Part shown: positions 6,957 through 16,484 of the stretch, in pieces
Layout: every line of letters starts with the position of its first letter
Position numbering within the stretch: the stretch's first letter is position 1
Assembly: GCF_028714215.1 (NCBI RefSeq)
Contig: NZ_JAQTMS010000012.1
Span: 35,007-99,006 of the forward strand
Origin: Rhodoferax sp.
GTDB lineage: Bacteria > Pseudomonadota > Gammaproteobacteria > Burkholderiales > Burkholderiaceae_C
DNA: 64,000 nucleotides
Reading direction: 5' to 3'
Made by a program: the position numbers and the translations under genes
The notes under the pieces: generated by a model
The model's database searches: none
The model's input: only the letters and a program-made list of their open reading frames with translations
What the model was told of the DNA's origin: nothing

Positions 6957-7544
6957 ATGAGAAAAGTCGGTTACGCCCGTGTCTCTACAGTCGACCAGGA
7001 CACGGCGCTTCAACTGGACGCACTGAAAAAAGCCGGCGTTTATAACGTTTTTCGTGAGGCCGGCTCCGGTGTTGGTCCGCGTCCTGAATTGCAGCGGGCT
7101 CTCGGCACACTGTGCGCCGGTGATGTGCTGGTGGTCTGGAAAATTGACCGTGTAGCCCGCAGTCTCGGCGATCTTCTCTCGATCTTGGCCAAGCTGAAAT
7201 CGGCGGGTGCGGCGATTAGGTCATTGACTGAACCAATCGACACATCAACTCCGATCGGGGAGTTCACATTTCAGATTTTGGGGGCTGTTGCTCAGCTTGA
7301 GCGCTCAATGATTCGTGAGCGGGTTATGGCTGGCCAGGCTGCTGCGAGGGCGAGGGGTAAACGATGGGGTGCACCACGTCAGATTGATCCTGATTCTGAG
7401 CGTGAGCTTGTCAAGATGTATTTATCAGACAGCTACACAATTGATGAGCTTGCCGATATTTGGGGTGTGGGCTATGGCGTTGCTCGAGGGGCGATTCTGA
7501 GAGTGTGTAATCCACGCCATCAATACCTTTCGCGCCGTCGGTAA
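6957..7544 (+). CDS. Serine recombinase (resolvase/invertase family), probable phage integrase
   Basis: The 195-residue protein begins MRKVGYARVSTVDQD, with the catalytic serine in the YARVST motif at about residue 10. It contains WKIDRVARS and AQLERSMIRER, typical of small resolvases, and ends in a helix-turn-helix region (TIDELADIWGVGYGVARG). It follows AGGGGG five bases before the start. Small serine recombinases of this type integrate Ralstonia phiRSM filamentous phages, which supports an integrase role here. It is the last prophage gene: its stop is 13 bp from lptM. Resolution or inversion of another element is an alternative role. Confidence 0.85.
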   Translation: MRKVGYARVSTVDQDTALQLDALKKAGVYNVFREAGSGVGPRPELQRALGTLCAGDVLVVWKIDRVARSLGDLLSILAKLKSAGAAIRSLTEPIDTSTPIGEFTFQILGAVAQLERSMIRERVMAGQAAARARGKRWGAPRQIDPDSERELVKMYLSDSYTIDELADIWGVGYGVARGAILRVCNPRHQYLSRRR

Positions 7545-7557
7545 GTACAATTTCACC

Positions 7558-7788
7558 ATGTTGCGTATTCTCCAAATTCTAGTCAATGCGGTTATCCTTG
7601 GCTGCAGTGTGGTGAGCCTGTTGGCCTGTGGTCAACAGGGACCACTGTACCTGCCGACAGAGCCAACAGCAAAGAAACAAACCGAATCACCTGAAAAACC
7701 GTTGCGCTCCAGTTCAACCAACTCCGGCCCAACCCAGGCGGTTTCTACCCAACCCGCTGCCCCGGCAGCCAGCCCCGTTTCTCCATGA
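7558..7788 (+). CDS. lptM: LPS translocon maturation lipoprotein LptM (YifL)
   Basis: The 76-residue lipoprotein has a signal sequence ending in the lipobox LLAC, followed immediately by GQQGPLYLP, the conserved LptM start after the lipidated cysteine. The rest is a Pro/Ser/Thr-rich tail. LptM is known to help mature the LptDE outer membrane LPS translocon. The stop overlaps lysA by ATGA, the usual lptM-lysA pair. There is no Shine-Dalgarno sequence. A TACAAT hexamer at 7546-7551 lies directly before the ATG, so the mRNA could be nearly leaderless. The prophage abuts this gene and may have replaced its upstream promoter region. Confidence 0.85.
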   Translation: MLRILQILVNAVILGCSVVSLLACGQQGPLYLPTEPTAKKQTESPEKPLRSSSTNSGPTQAVSTQPAAPAASPVSP

Positions 7789-9086
7789 ATTCCAACAATC
7801 TTCCCGGCCAACCCCATCTTGCCTATCGGGGGAATGAACTTTTTTCGGAAGATATCCGTTTAAGTGATTTGGCAAAACAATACGGCACACCGCTTTTTGT
7901 CTACTCGAAGGGCTCCATGCTGGCCGCACTGGCGGCCTACCAGCGTGGTTTTGCCGGACGCAACATTCAAATCTGCTATGCCATGAAGGCCAACCCGACT
8001 TTGGGCGTGATTCAGGTATTCGTGCAGGCTGGCTGCGGCTTTGACATTGTCTCAGGCGGTGACATGGACCGGGTACTGGCTGCCGGCGGTGCGGCCGACA
8101 AAATCATTTTTTCGGGCGTCGGCAAAACAAGAACAGAAATGCGCCGTGCGTTGGACGCTGGCATTGGCTGCTTCAATGTGGAAAGCGAGGCCGAGCTCGA
8201 AGTCTTGAACGAGGTCGCTTTGTCCATGGGGTTGCGCGCGCCAGTGAGCCTGCGGGTCAATCCCAACATCGACCCCAAGACACACCCCTATATTTCGACT
8301 GGTCTGAAAGACAGCAAGTTTGGCGTGGCCCATGAACGCGCACTGCAAACTTACCAGCGCGCTGCCAAACTGGCAGGGGTGCGGGTTATCGGTATCGATT
8401 GTCATATCGGCTCCCAGATCACACAGGAAGAACCCTACCTCGAAGCGGTGGACCGCATGCTGGATCTGGTGGAAGCCATTGAAGCAGCCGGCATTGCCAT
8501 CCATCACATCGATTTCGGCGGCGGTCTGGGAATCAACTACAACGGCGAAACCCCTCCCAGTGCAGACCGCCTTTGGGAAAAACTGCTGCACAAGCTCGAT
8601 AGCCGCCAGTTTGGCCAACGTCAGTTGATGATTGAGCCCGGTCGCTCACTGGTTGGCAACGCCGGGGTTTGCCTCACCGAAGTGCTGTACCTGAAACCCG
8701 GCGCGCAGAAGAGCTTCTGCATCATCGACGCCGCCATGAATGATTTGCCGCGCCCTGCCATGTACCAGGCCTTTCACCAAATCGTGCCGCTGGTGCCGCG
8801 AAACACATCTCCTGAAAACTGGGAGGTAGTCGGCCCGGTGTGCGAAAGTGGTGACTGGATTGGGCATGATCGGGTGTTAGCGGTGCAGCCCGGCGACTTG
8901 CTGGCGGTGCTGTCGGCCGGAGCCTATTGCATGAGCATGGCCAGCAACTACAACTCGCGCGGCCGCGCGGCAGAGATTCTGGTGGAAGGCAATCAGTCCC
9001 ACCTTATTCACCAACGCGAGACGATTTCTGACCAGATGCGCGGCGAGACTTTGCTTTCAAGCATGGCCCCAGAAACAAAGTCATGA
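7785..9086 (+). CDS. lysA: Diaminopimelate decarboxylase
   Basis: LysA makes L-lysine from meso-diaminopimelate with a PLP cofactor, the last step of lysine synthesis. The 433-residue protein has the PLP-binding lysine in ICYAMKANP (about residue 68), the specificity region HIGSQI, the glycine-rich phosphate loop FGGGLGI, and CESGDWIGHDR near the C-terminus, where the cysteine reaches the partner subunit's active site. Length fits the family. It is translationally coupled to lptM by an ATGA overlap, so its expression may now depend on sequences inside or upstream of the prophage. Confidence 0.97.
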   Translation: MNSNNLPGQPHLAYRGNELFSEDIRLSDLAKQYGTPLFVYSKGSMLAALAAYQRGFAGRNIQICYAMKANPTLGVIQVFVQAGCGFDIVSGGDMDRVLAAGGAADKIIFSGVGKTRTEMRRALDAGIGCFNVESEAELEVLNEVALSMGLRAPVSLRVNPNIDPKTHPYISTGLKDSKFGVAHERALQTYQRAAKLAGVRVIGIDCHIGSQITQEEPYLEAVDRMLDLVEAIEAAGIAIHHIDFGGGLGINYNGETPPSADRLWEKLLHKLDSRQFGQRQLMIEPGRSLVGNAGVCLTEVLYLKPGAQKSFCIIDAAMNDLPRPAMYQAFHQIVPLVPRNTSPENWEVVGPVCESGDWIGHDRVLAVQPGDLLAVLSAGAYCMSMASNYNSRGRAAEILVEGNQSHLIHQRETISDQMRGETLLSSMAPETKS

Positions 9087-9176
9087 AGTGAAGCTCCGAA
9101 TCAAAGAGAACGCCCTGGCACTCCAACCTACTGGAACGAATGTGCCATCGGAGGGGCCGGTAGGCCAAATTCCGCG

Positions 9177-9842
9177 TCAACAACGCCTGGCGGAGGCCAG
9201 GGATGCTTTTTTCTTCAGGTATTGGACCCCACGCCAACCCAGCAGCAAGGCAAGGATAGTGGCGTAAACATAGACGTCCGAAAAATTATTCTTGCCGGCG
9301 CGCATCCAGAAGAAATGCAGAACGGCCAAGACAGCCACAACGTAGATCAGCTTGTGCAGCCGTTGCCAGCGTTTGGCACCCAGCAGTTTGATGGCCCGGT
9401 TGAAGGAGGTCAAAGCCAGCGGTGTCAGTAGCACAAAGGCAGAAAACCCGACCAGGATGAACGGGCGTTTGACAATGTCCTTGCCGATATCAGCCACTTC
9501 AAAACCCATGTCGAACCCGCTGTAACTCAGCAAGTGAAGCACACCATAGAAGTAGACAAACAAACCCAGCAGGCGTCGAAATCTGGCCAAGGCCGGGGTA
9601 CCGGTGATCACGCGCAGCGGCGTCACCGCCAACGCCAGGCACAGGAAGCGCAAAGCCCAATCGCCCAGTGCCCGCACCAGGGCTTCTGCCGGGTTGGCAC
9701 CCAGTTGATTGCCGACGGCCGCCAGCAACAACCAGCAGAACGGCAGCAGCGCCAAACCAAATACGAGTGGCTTGGCAAGGCGGTGCAATAGCAGCGTTTT
9801 CACCTGCACAGAAGGCGGCGGCGTAACGAGCGCAAGCATCAA
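9177..9842 (-). CDS. msrQ: Heme-binding membrane subunit MsrQ of the MsrPQ repair system
   Basis: The 221-residue polytopic protein passes electrons from the respiratory chain to MsrP. It has about six membrane segments (for example [17 protein letters not shown] and [18 protein letters not shown]) and the family features [18 protein letters not shown] and [20 protein letters not shown], whose histidines are the heme ligand candidates. It overlaps msrP by 4 bp and is translated downstream of it, as usual for this two-gene unit. Confidence 0.93.
   Translation of the reverse strand: MMLALVTPPPSVQVKTLLLHRLAKPLVFGLALLPFCWLLLAAVGNQLGANPAEALVRALGDWALRFLCLALAVTPLRVITGTPALARFRRLLGLFVYFYGVLHLLSYSGFDMGFEVADIGKDIVKRPFILVGFSAFVLLTPLALTSFNRAIKLLGAKRWQRLHKLIYVVAVLAVLHFFWMRAGKNNFSDVYVYATILALLLGWRGVQYLKKKASLASARRC
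9186..9212 (+). terminator. Putative terminator downstream of lysA
   Basis: CCTGGC (9186-9191) and GCCAGG (9196-9201) form a hairpin with a 4-base loop, and a T6 run follows at 9207-9212. It lies 100 bp after the lysA stop and overlaps the 3' end of msrQ on the opposite strand, so it would end lysA transcription between two convergent genes. The stem is short and the T run is offset by five bases. Confidence 0.45.
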
Positions 9843-10840
9843 AAGAATTTTTTCAGGTCCATGCCGGCGTACAACTGCCCGACCTGGGCCTCATAGCCAT
9901 TGAACATCAGGGTCTTGCGCTTCTTGGCAAACAAGCCGTCCTCGCCGATGCGCCGCTCCGTGGCCTGACTCCAGCGCGGATGGTCCACATTGGGGTTGAC
10001 GTTGGAGAAGAAGCCGTACTCATTGGCGGCGGCCTTGTTCCAGGCGGTGGCTGGCTGTTTGTCGGTGAAGCGGATTTTGACCAGGCTCTTGCCGCTCTTG
10101 AAACCATACTTCCAAGGCACCACCAGGCGTACCGGTGCACCACTCTGGTTGGGTAACACCTCGCCGTACATGCCAAAGGTCAGCAAGGTCAAAGGGTGCA
10201 TCGCCTCATCCAGGCGCAAGCCTTCCACATAAGGCCAGGCCAGTACACGGGAGCCCACAAATGGCATGGTTTTGGGATCGGCCAGGGTCACAAATTCGAC
10301 GTATTTTGCATTTCCCAAGGGTTCCACTTTTTTGATCAACTCGCTCAGCGAATAGCCGACCCACGGTATCACCATGGACCAGCCCTCAACGCAGCGCAGG
10401 CGATAGATCCGCTCTTCCTGGGCACTGAGTTTGAGCAGGTCTTCCAATGTGTACTTGGCAGGTTTCTTGATCAAGCCCTCGATCTCTACCGTCCAAGGAC
10501 TGGTTTTCAGAGTATGGGCGTTTTGCGCCGGATCAGACTTGTCGGTGCCGAACTCGTAGAAGTTGTTGTAACTGCTGACATCCTTGTAATCCGTCAATCT
10601 TTCCATCGTGACGGCACCCGTCAGACTCGACCTGACGCCCGGTAAAGGCGCCAGTTTGCCAGGACGTGGCGTCGCACTTTGCGCCAGCGCTGCGCGTGAC
10701 GCCCAGGAAGCCATGGCGGCACCGGCGAGCCCACCGGCCATGAGCTTCACGAGATCGCGTCGCCCCTGGTAAACGTCCCGAGCGGTGATCTCGCTGGAAA
10801 CCGGGTGGTGAAAGCCGTCGCGGCAGGTTTTGATGAGCAT
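9839..10840 (-). CDS. msrP: Periplasmic methionine sulfoxide reductase catalytic subunit MsrP (molybdopterin)
   Basis: MsrP repairs oxidised methionines in periplasmic proteins with a molybdenum cofactor. The 333-residue precursor carries a twin-arginine signal ([20 protein letters not shown]) and is exported folded with its cofactor. The molybdenum-ligating cysteine is in [12 protein letters not shown] near residue 150, followed by the sulfite oxidase-fold segments [16 protein letters not shown] and [16 protein letters not shown]. The pair with msrQ is typical of Burkholderiales. In some bacteria this operon is induced by hypochlorite; no regulator is seen here. Confidence 0.95.
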   Translation of the reverse strand: MLIKTCRDGFHHPVSSEITARDVYQGRRDLVKLMAGGLAGAAMASWASRAALAQSATPRPGKLAPLPGVRSSLTGAVTMERLTDYKDVSSYNNFYEFGTDKSDPAQNAHTLKTSPWTVEIEGLIKKPAKYTLEDLLKLSAQEERIYRLRCVEGWSMVIPWVGYSLSELIKKVEPLGNAKYVEFVTLADPKTMPFVGSRVLAWPYVEGLRLDEAMHPLTLLTFGMYGEVLPNQSGAPVRLVVPWKYGFKSGKSLVKIRFTDKQPATAWNKAAANEYGFFSNVNPNVDHPRWSQATERRIGEDGLFAKKRKTLMFNGYEAQVGQLYAGMDLKKFF

Positions 10841-10918
10841 GCTGTGGTCCTCGCTTCAGAATGAGTCGACGGACTGCGGCAATTCTTACAGGAATTTGTT
10901 ACCCCCAACAGTGCCAGG

Positions 10919-10946
10919 GGTGTGGCTGCCCAACGCCGGCCACACC
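10919..10946 (-). terminator. Stem-loop downstream of the cytochrome c gene
   Basis: GGTGTGGC (10919-10926) and GCCACACC (10939-10946) are perfect 8-bp arms around a 12-base loop, just after the cytochrome c stop on the minus strand. No T tract follows, so it may be a weak terminator or an mRNA end-stabilising hairpin between the cytochrome gene and msrP. Confidence 0.35.
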
Positions 10947-10968
10947 GACCAGCAACGCTGACCCGTGC

Positions 10969-11634
10969 TTAACGCAGACCGGCGATGTAGTCGGCGACAG
11001 CCCTGATTTCGCGATCGTTCATCTTGGCGGCCACTTGCGTCATCTGCACGCTGTTGTTGCGCACACCGTCGCGAAAAGCGGTCAACTGGACCACTGCATA
11101 GTCGGCGTGCTGGCCACTCAAGCGCGGGAACTGGGCCGGGATGCCGGCGCCGTTGGGGCTATGGCAACCAGCGCAGGCCGGAATCTGACGATCGGCGATG
11201 CCACCGCGGTAAATGCGTTCACCCAGCATCACCAATGCCTTGTCCTTGGCAAAACCGGGCTTGACCGGCTTGGAGTTCAGCCAGTAGACGATGTTCTTCA
11301 TGTCGGCATCGGACAAAGTCGTCGCCATTCCCAACATGATGGGGTTGGCGCGCTTACCCGATTTGAACTCCTGCAACTGCTTGAGAAGATACTCTGGGTG
11401 TTGCTGTGCCAACTTGGGATTGACGGGAATGACGGAGTTCCCATCCGGTGCATGACAGGCTGCGCAGACTGCGGTAAAGCTGGCCTCGCCCTTGGCCAGA
11501 TCGGGCTTGACCGCCACTGCCGGCACCGCGCTGGCCGGGGCTTGCGGGGCAGCCGGCTTGACCTCTTGCGAAAAGGCTGAAAAAGCAGTGACCACCAGGG
11601 AGGTAGCCAACAAAAGGGGAGCGAACAACTTCAT
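10969..11634 (-). CDS. Periplasmic diheme cytochrome c (c4 family)
   Basis: This exported electron carrier has two class I heme c domains. The chosen start (MKLFAPLLLATSLVVTAFSA) opens a signal peptide; the open frame extends a little further upstream without a plausible leader. Two CXXCH motifs are visible, CAACHAPDG in the first domain and CAGCHSPNGAGIP in the second, each followed by a methionine candidate ligand. The 221-residue length fits cytochrome c4. It is divergent from engB with a 72-bp gap, a pairing common in Burkholderiales. The likely role is electron supply to terminal oxidases. Confidence 0.93.
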   Translation of the reverse strand: MKLFAPLLLATSLVVTAFSAFSQEVKPAAPQAPASAVPAVAVKPDLAKGEASFTAVCAACHAPDGNSVIPVNPKLAQQHPEYLLKQLQEFKSGKRANPIMLGMATTLSDADMKNIVYWLNSKPVKPGFAKDKALVMLGERIYRGGIADRQIPACAGCHSPNGAGIPAQFPRLSGQHADYAVVQLTAFRDGVRNNSVQMTQVAAKMNDREIRAVADYIAGLR

Positions 11635-11706
11635 AGGGAATGTCGTATCAGGTGAGCAAAACAGGCTGATTCTACAATGTAGCACAGGGTTTCCTCCCTT
11701 TAAACA

Positions 11707-12411
11707 ATGACCACCAACTCAAACCCACCGTCTCCAGCCCCCCAGTCCAGCGCCAAGGACAGCACCAGCCAGACCGCCGTCAGCCTTGCTTTGGGCTGGC
11801 TTCACACCGCCAGATTCCTCACGACCGCGCCCCAGTTGCACTTCCTGCCGCCACTGGAGGTGCCGGAAATTGCTTTTGTAGGCCGCTCCAACGCCGGCAA
11901 ATCGACCTGCATCAACACGCTGACGCAGCAAAAGCAGCTGGCTTTTGCCTCCAAAAAACCGGGGCGCACCCAGCACATCAACCTGTTTTCGCTGGGCAAG
12001 CAGGGCCTGACCGATGCCGTTCTGGCCGACTTGCCAGGCTATGGTTACGCGGCGGTGCCCAAACAGGACAAGCTTCGGTGGCAGCAGGTGATGGCCAATT
12101 ATCTGGTCACACGCGAAAACCTGAAAGCCATTGTGCTGTTGTGCGATCCGCGCCTGGGCCTGACCGAACTCGATGAAATCCTGCTCGACATCGTCCGTCC
12201 GCGAGTGCAGGAGGGCCTCAAGTTTCTGGTCGTGCTCACCAAAGCCGACAAACTGACCCGCGTCGAACAGAACAAGGCCTTGTCCATCATGCAGTTGCAA
12301 GCCGGTGGTGGTGAAGTTCGGCTCTTTTCAGCCACCAAACGACAAGGGATCGATGAAATCGCGCTATTGCTGTGGCAATGGGCGCACCCGGGACAAGTCT
12401 TGCCGACATGA
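11707..12411 (+). CDS. engB: Ribosome biogenesis GTP-binding protein EngB (YihA/YsxC)
   Basis: EngB is an essential GTPase for large ribosomal subunit assembly. The 234-residue protein has G1 GRSNAGKS (about residue 60), switch residues KKPGRTQHIN, G3 DLPGYG and G4 TKADK, in the usual spacing. It has a short Ser/Pro-rich N-terminal extension. The stop overlaps the start of the following hydrolase gene by ATGA. Confidence 0.95.
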   Translation: MTTNSNPPSPAPQSSAKDSTSQTAVSLALGWLHTARFLTTAPQLHFLPPLEVPEIAFVGRSNAGKSTCINTLTQQKQLAFASKKPGRTQHINLFSLGKQGLTDAVLADLPGYGYAAVPKQDKLRWQQVMANYLVTRENLKAIVLLCDPRLGLTELDEILLDIVRPRVQEGLKFLVVLTKADKLTRVEQNKALSIMQLQAGGGEVRLFSATKRQGIDEIALLLWQWAHPGQVLPT

Positions 12412-13340
12412 CGATTGAGAAGTTTGCCCAGACGCTGCCCCACGGCATCAGCTTGAGTTGCCGCGCGGCCGGTGCGCGCGGACGGCCGGTTCTGATGTTT
12501 TTGCACGGCTTCCCGGAAGCCGCCTTTGTCTGGGACTTCCTGCTGGAACATTTCTCGCGCTCCGAGAACGGTGGCTACCGCTGCGTCGCTCCCAATCTGC
12601 GCGGTTTCGAGCATTCAAACGCCCCACCGGAGGTCAGCGCCTACCGGCCCAAGCATCTGGTGCAAGACATCGCCGCCCTGATTGCACTCGAAGCGCAGGA
12701 CCAAGGTGGCCAGCTCGCGGCTCTGGTGGCGCACGACTGGGGTGGCGCGCTGGCGTGGAATCTGGCCAACCAGTTGCCGCAATTGGCACAACAGCTGGTG
12801 ATCATCAATTCACCGCACCCCGGCACCTTTCTGCGCGAGTTGAAAACCAACCCGGCGCAGCAGGCAGCCAGCGCTTACATGAACTTCCTGATCGGCCCGG
12901 ATGCAGAAGAATTGCTGGTACAAGACGATTACCGCCGACTCTGGGAATTCCTGAGCCACACCAAGACCGGATTTCAAACACCGCACTGGCTCACCGACGA
13001 AGTCAAGGCGCAGTACCGCGAAGTCTGGACGGCGGGCCTGCGTGGCGGCTGCAATCTGTACCGCGCCTCGCCGCTGCGCCCACCCCGAGCGCAGGACCCG
13101 GCCGCTGCCGCAGTCGATCTGCCACGCGACATGCTGAGCGTGAGCCTACCAACCTTGGTGATCTGGGCGCTGGACGATATTGCGCTGCCGCCAATTCTGA
13201 TCGAAGGGCTGACCGACTATGTTGAGCACCTGACGATTCGCACCGTGCCCGACGCGACGCACTGGATCGTGCATGAACAGCCGCAACTTATGGCCCAGCT
13301 CATCGCCGACTTTTTGCCGCCGGACGCATCACCCCGATAG
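12408..13340 (+). CDS. Alpha/beta-fold hydrolase, epoxide hydrolase-like
   Basis: The start at 12408 overlaps the engB stop and opens MTIEKFAQTLPHGISLSCRA; an earlier in-frame ATG would sit deep inside engB. The 310-residue protein shows the oxyanion motif HGFPEAAFVWD, the nucleophile elbow HDWGGALAW with an aspartate nucleophile as in epoxide hydrolases and haloalkane dehalogenases, and a C-terminal catalytic histidine in DATHWIVHEQP. The substrate cannot be told from sequence. Confidence 0.85.
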   Translation: MTIEKFAQTLPHGISLSCRAAGARGRPVLMFLHGFPEAAFVWDFLLEHFSRSENGGYRCVAPNLRGFEHSNAPPEVSAYRPKHLVQDIAALIALEAQDQGGQLAALVAHDWGGALAWNLANQLPQLAQQLVIINSPHPGTFLRELKTNPAQQAASAYMNFLIGPDAEELLVQDDYRRLWEFLSHTKTGFQTPHWLTDEVKAQYREVWTAGLRGGCNLYRASPLRPPRAQDPAAAAVDLPRDMLSVSLPTLVIWALDDIALPPILIEGLTDYVEHLTIRTVPDATHWIVHEQPQLMAQLIADFLPPDASPR

Positions 13341-13382
13341 CTGTCTACCGATACCGGTACAGAAGCCAAGACAACCTGCGTT

Positions 13383-14261
13383 TCAGTACACCGCCGGGAG
13401 CCCCGGCGGGCGGTCCTTGAAGCGCTTGTGAACCCAGAAATACTGGTCCGGCATGGTGGCTATGTAGCCTTCAAGTCGCCGGTTCATGAGCGCCGTGTCC
13501 GCAACTGCATCCTCTGACGGAAAGCCGCTCCATGACGGCAGGATCTGAACTTCGTAACCGCTGCGCGTCAGCCTGGTCAGCACCGGCACCACCTTGGCAC
13601 GACCGAGTCGGGCAAAGCGCGACAGCGACGGCACGGTCGCTGCGGCAACACCATAGAACGGCACAAAAACAGACTCCTCCGGACCAAAATTCATGTCCGG
13701 CAGCAGATATAGGGGTTCACCGGCTCGCAGCGCCGCCACAATCGTCTTGACACCCTCGATCCGGCCAAAAAGCCGAGCCCTGCCAAAACGCTGACGCCCA
13801 GCCAGAATCCAGGCGTCAACCACCTTGTCGGACTGGTCGGTGTAGATGGTGGTGAAGTGCCGCGGCAATTGCTGGGTCAAGGCCGTCCAGCCGGCATCGA
13901 GTCCGACAAAATGCGGTGCAAAGATAACCGTCGGCTGTTCGCCCCGCAATTCGTCAATGGAACCCGACAGGGCCAAGCGCCGCCTGACAACTTCGGGAGA
14001 GCCGTGCCAGAGCCAGCCCCGGTCCAGCCAGGCCTGGGCAAAATGAACAAAGGTACGCCGCGCCACGGACCGGATTTGTTGCCCCGACCACTCCGGAAAA
14101 CACAGGCGCAAGTTGGTCAGCGCCACCCTGCGTCTGGCTACCGCCAGCACGTACAAGACGCAGCCCAGCACGCAGCCCAGCGCGCGCACCCAGGCCAGCG
14201 GCAGGTGCGCCAATCCATGCATCACGAGGACACCAAACTTGCTCCACATGCGACTCAGCAT
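13383..14261 (-). CDS. Lysophospholipid/lipid A acyltransferase (LpxL/HtrB family), second of two
   Basis: This 292-residue inner-membrane acyltransferase belongs to the family that adds secondary acyl chains to Kdo-lipid A. It has an N-terminal membrane helix and the catalytic HX4D motif in FAPHFVGLDAGW (about residue 120), followed by LLPDMNFGPEES and the C-terminal QYFWVHKRFKDRP. The start (14261) shares bases with the stop of the upstream paralogue (TGATG). Its active-site acid is Asp, while the paralogue uses Glu, so the two may differ in acyl donor or acceptor. Confidence 0.9.
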   Translation of the reverse strand: MLSRMWSKFGVLVMHGLAHLPLAWVRALGCVLGCVLYVLAVARRRVALTNLRLCFPEWSGQQIRSVARRTFVHFAQAWLDRGWLWHGSPEVVRRRLALSGSIDELRGEQPTVIFAPHFVGLDAGWTALTQQLPRHFTTIYTDQSDKVVDAWILAGRQRFGRARLFGRIEGVKTIVAALRAGEPLYLLPDMNFGPEESVFVPFYGVAAATVPSLSRFARLGRAKVVPVLTRLTRSGYEVQILPSWSGFPSEDAVADTALMNRRLEGYIATMPDQYFWVHKRFKDRPPGLPAVY

Positions 14262-15091
14262 CAGATTTCCTGCCGCGGCTGTTTGTAGCGCGCGTAGCCC
14301 CACAGGTATTGTTGCGGGCAGCGGCGGACCAGGTCTTCCATCGCCTGATTGATGACCCCTGCCGCCTGCACTGCGTCCGCCGGCAAGGCGGTACCCAGGG
14401 GCTGCACGTGCACCCCGAAGCCCCGCCCCCGGGACAAACGTTCGCCCCAGGCCACCAGCACCGTCGCGCCGGTTTGCTGCACCAGGCGCGCCGACAAGGT
14501 CATGGTGTAGGCCTCGCGGCCAAAAAACGGCAGCCACGAACCCTGGCCCAGCGGCGGCACCTGATCGGGCAGCAAACCCAGACACTGGCCCTGCTTCAAC
14601 GCCTTCATCATCTGCTTGACGCCGGCCAGGGTGGTGGGTGCCGTGTGCAGACCCGGGCGCGCGCGGGCCGCGGTCACCACCGCGCGCAACCAGGGCTGGC
14701 GCGGTGGGCGAAACAGGACGGTGATGGGATGACTGGTTTGCCCGTAGCGTTGCGCATAAGCTTGAGCCGTGATCTCAAAGCAGCCCAGATGCGGGGTCAG
14801 AAACACCACGCCGCGCCCGGTTGCCAGCGCTTGTTCCACATGCTGCGCGCCGTCCCACCGCACCGCAACCGGCCGCCCCAGCCACAGCCGCGGCAACTCC
14901 GCCACCAGCTTGCCGCTCTCACCGACCGCGCCCAGCCACTGCCGCCACCCGATGCCGGCTTGGCGCGCGTTCGCCAGAAAGCGCCCGCGATAAACCCCGG
15001 AGGCAGCGAATACCAGCCAGCCCAGGCTCCAGCCCAGCCCATGCGCCAACCACAAGGGCAGTATGGACAAAATTTTGAAAAGACTGATCAT
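14261..15091 (-). CDS. Lipid A acyltransferase (LpxL/HtrB family), first of two
   Basis: The chosen start gives MISLFKILSILPLWLAHGLG, a membrane-anchoring N-terminus; upstream codons in the same frame run into the metK leader and are unlikely. The 276-residue protein has the catalytic motif HLGCFE (HX4E) in FLTPHLGCFEITAQ and the substrate pocket segment LLPDQVPPLGQGSW. The C-terminus CPQQYLWGYARYKQP is typical. It is divergent from metK, an arrangement common in Burkholderiales, and is translationally coupled to the downstream paralogue. Confidence 0.9.
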   Translation of the reverse strand: MISLFKILSILPLWLAHGLGWSLGWLVFAASGVYRGRFLANARQAGIGWRQWLGAVGESGKLVAELPRLWLGRPVAVRWDGAQHVEQALATGRGVVFLTPHLGCFEITAQAYAQRYGQTSHPITVLFRPPRQPWLRAVVTAARARPGLHTAPTTLAGVKQMMKALKQGQCLGLLPDQVPPLGQGSWLPFFGREAYTMTLSARLVQQTGATVLVAWGERLSRGRGFGVHVQPLGTALPADAVQAAGVINQAMEDLVRRCPQQYLWGYARYKQPRQEI

Positions 15092-15181
15092 CACTGGGAT
15101 AAAATGCGCCGGTCGCTGAGTTACGGAACTACTTGCAGGGCGACACACAAAAGGCCGGCTCCCACGAGTTGCCATTGTGCC

Positions 15182-15197
15182 TTGTCAATTTTGACAA
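15182..15197. promoter_or_regulatory. Perfect 16-bp palindrome in the acyltransferase-metK divergent region
   Basis: TTGTCAATTTTGACAA is a perfect palindrome, 85-90 bp from each of the divergent start codons. It could be an operator shared by both genes. It contains TTGACA on each strand, so it could equally provide -35 elements, but no good -10 box lies at the right distance. Confidence 0.35.
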
Positions 15198-15276
15198 ATC
15201 TGCTAAAGCGTTCGCCGAAGCTCCCAAGCCCAAGCAACGCGAAATGTTGTTAACTTTGTTTTTGGAGCTTGAACCC

Positions 15277-16458
<1,182 letters not shown>

Positions 16459-16484
16459 GCGGGCTAAAGGCATGAACCGGACCC

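Larger units (their letters stand above)
1..7550. mobile_element. Integrated filamentous phage (inovirus prophage), left end outside the window
   Basis: The region carries the standard filamentous-phage order on the plus strand: replication initiator, ssDNA-binding protein, small proteins, a signal-peptide-bearing coat protein, a large adhesin, a pVI-like protein and a Zot/pI assembly ATPase. A serine recombinase follows. A leftward HTH gene is cut by position 1, so the left attachment site is not visible. The right boundary must lie near the recombinase stop (7544) and the lptM start (7558). No tRNA gene and no direct repeat marking an att core can be seen at the right edge. Use of a resolvase-type recombinase resembles the Ralstonia phiRSM phages; this is family knowledge, not a search result. 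No gene for a phage secretin (pIV) is visible in the part shown. Confidence 0.9.

Noticed and set aside
7500..7560. tRNA gene or direct repeat as attachment site at the right prophage edge
   Set aside because: No tRNA-like fold or CCA end is visible, and the left end is outside the window, so no repeat can be compared.
15092..15276. SAM riboswitch upstream of metK
   Set aside because: None of the known SAM riboswitch motifs could be recognised in the leader; only the palindrome at 15182 stands out.
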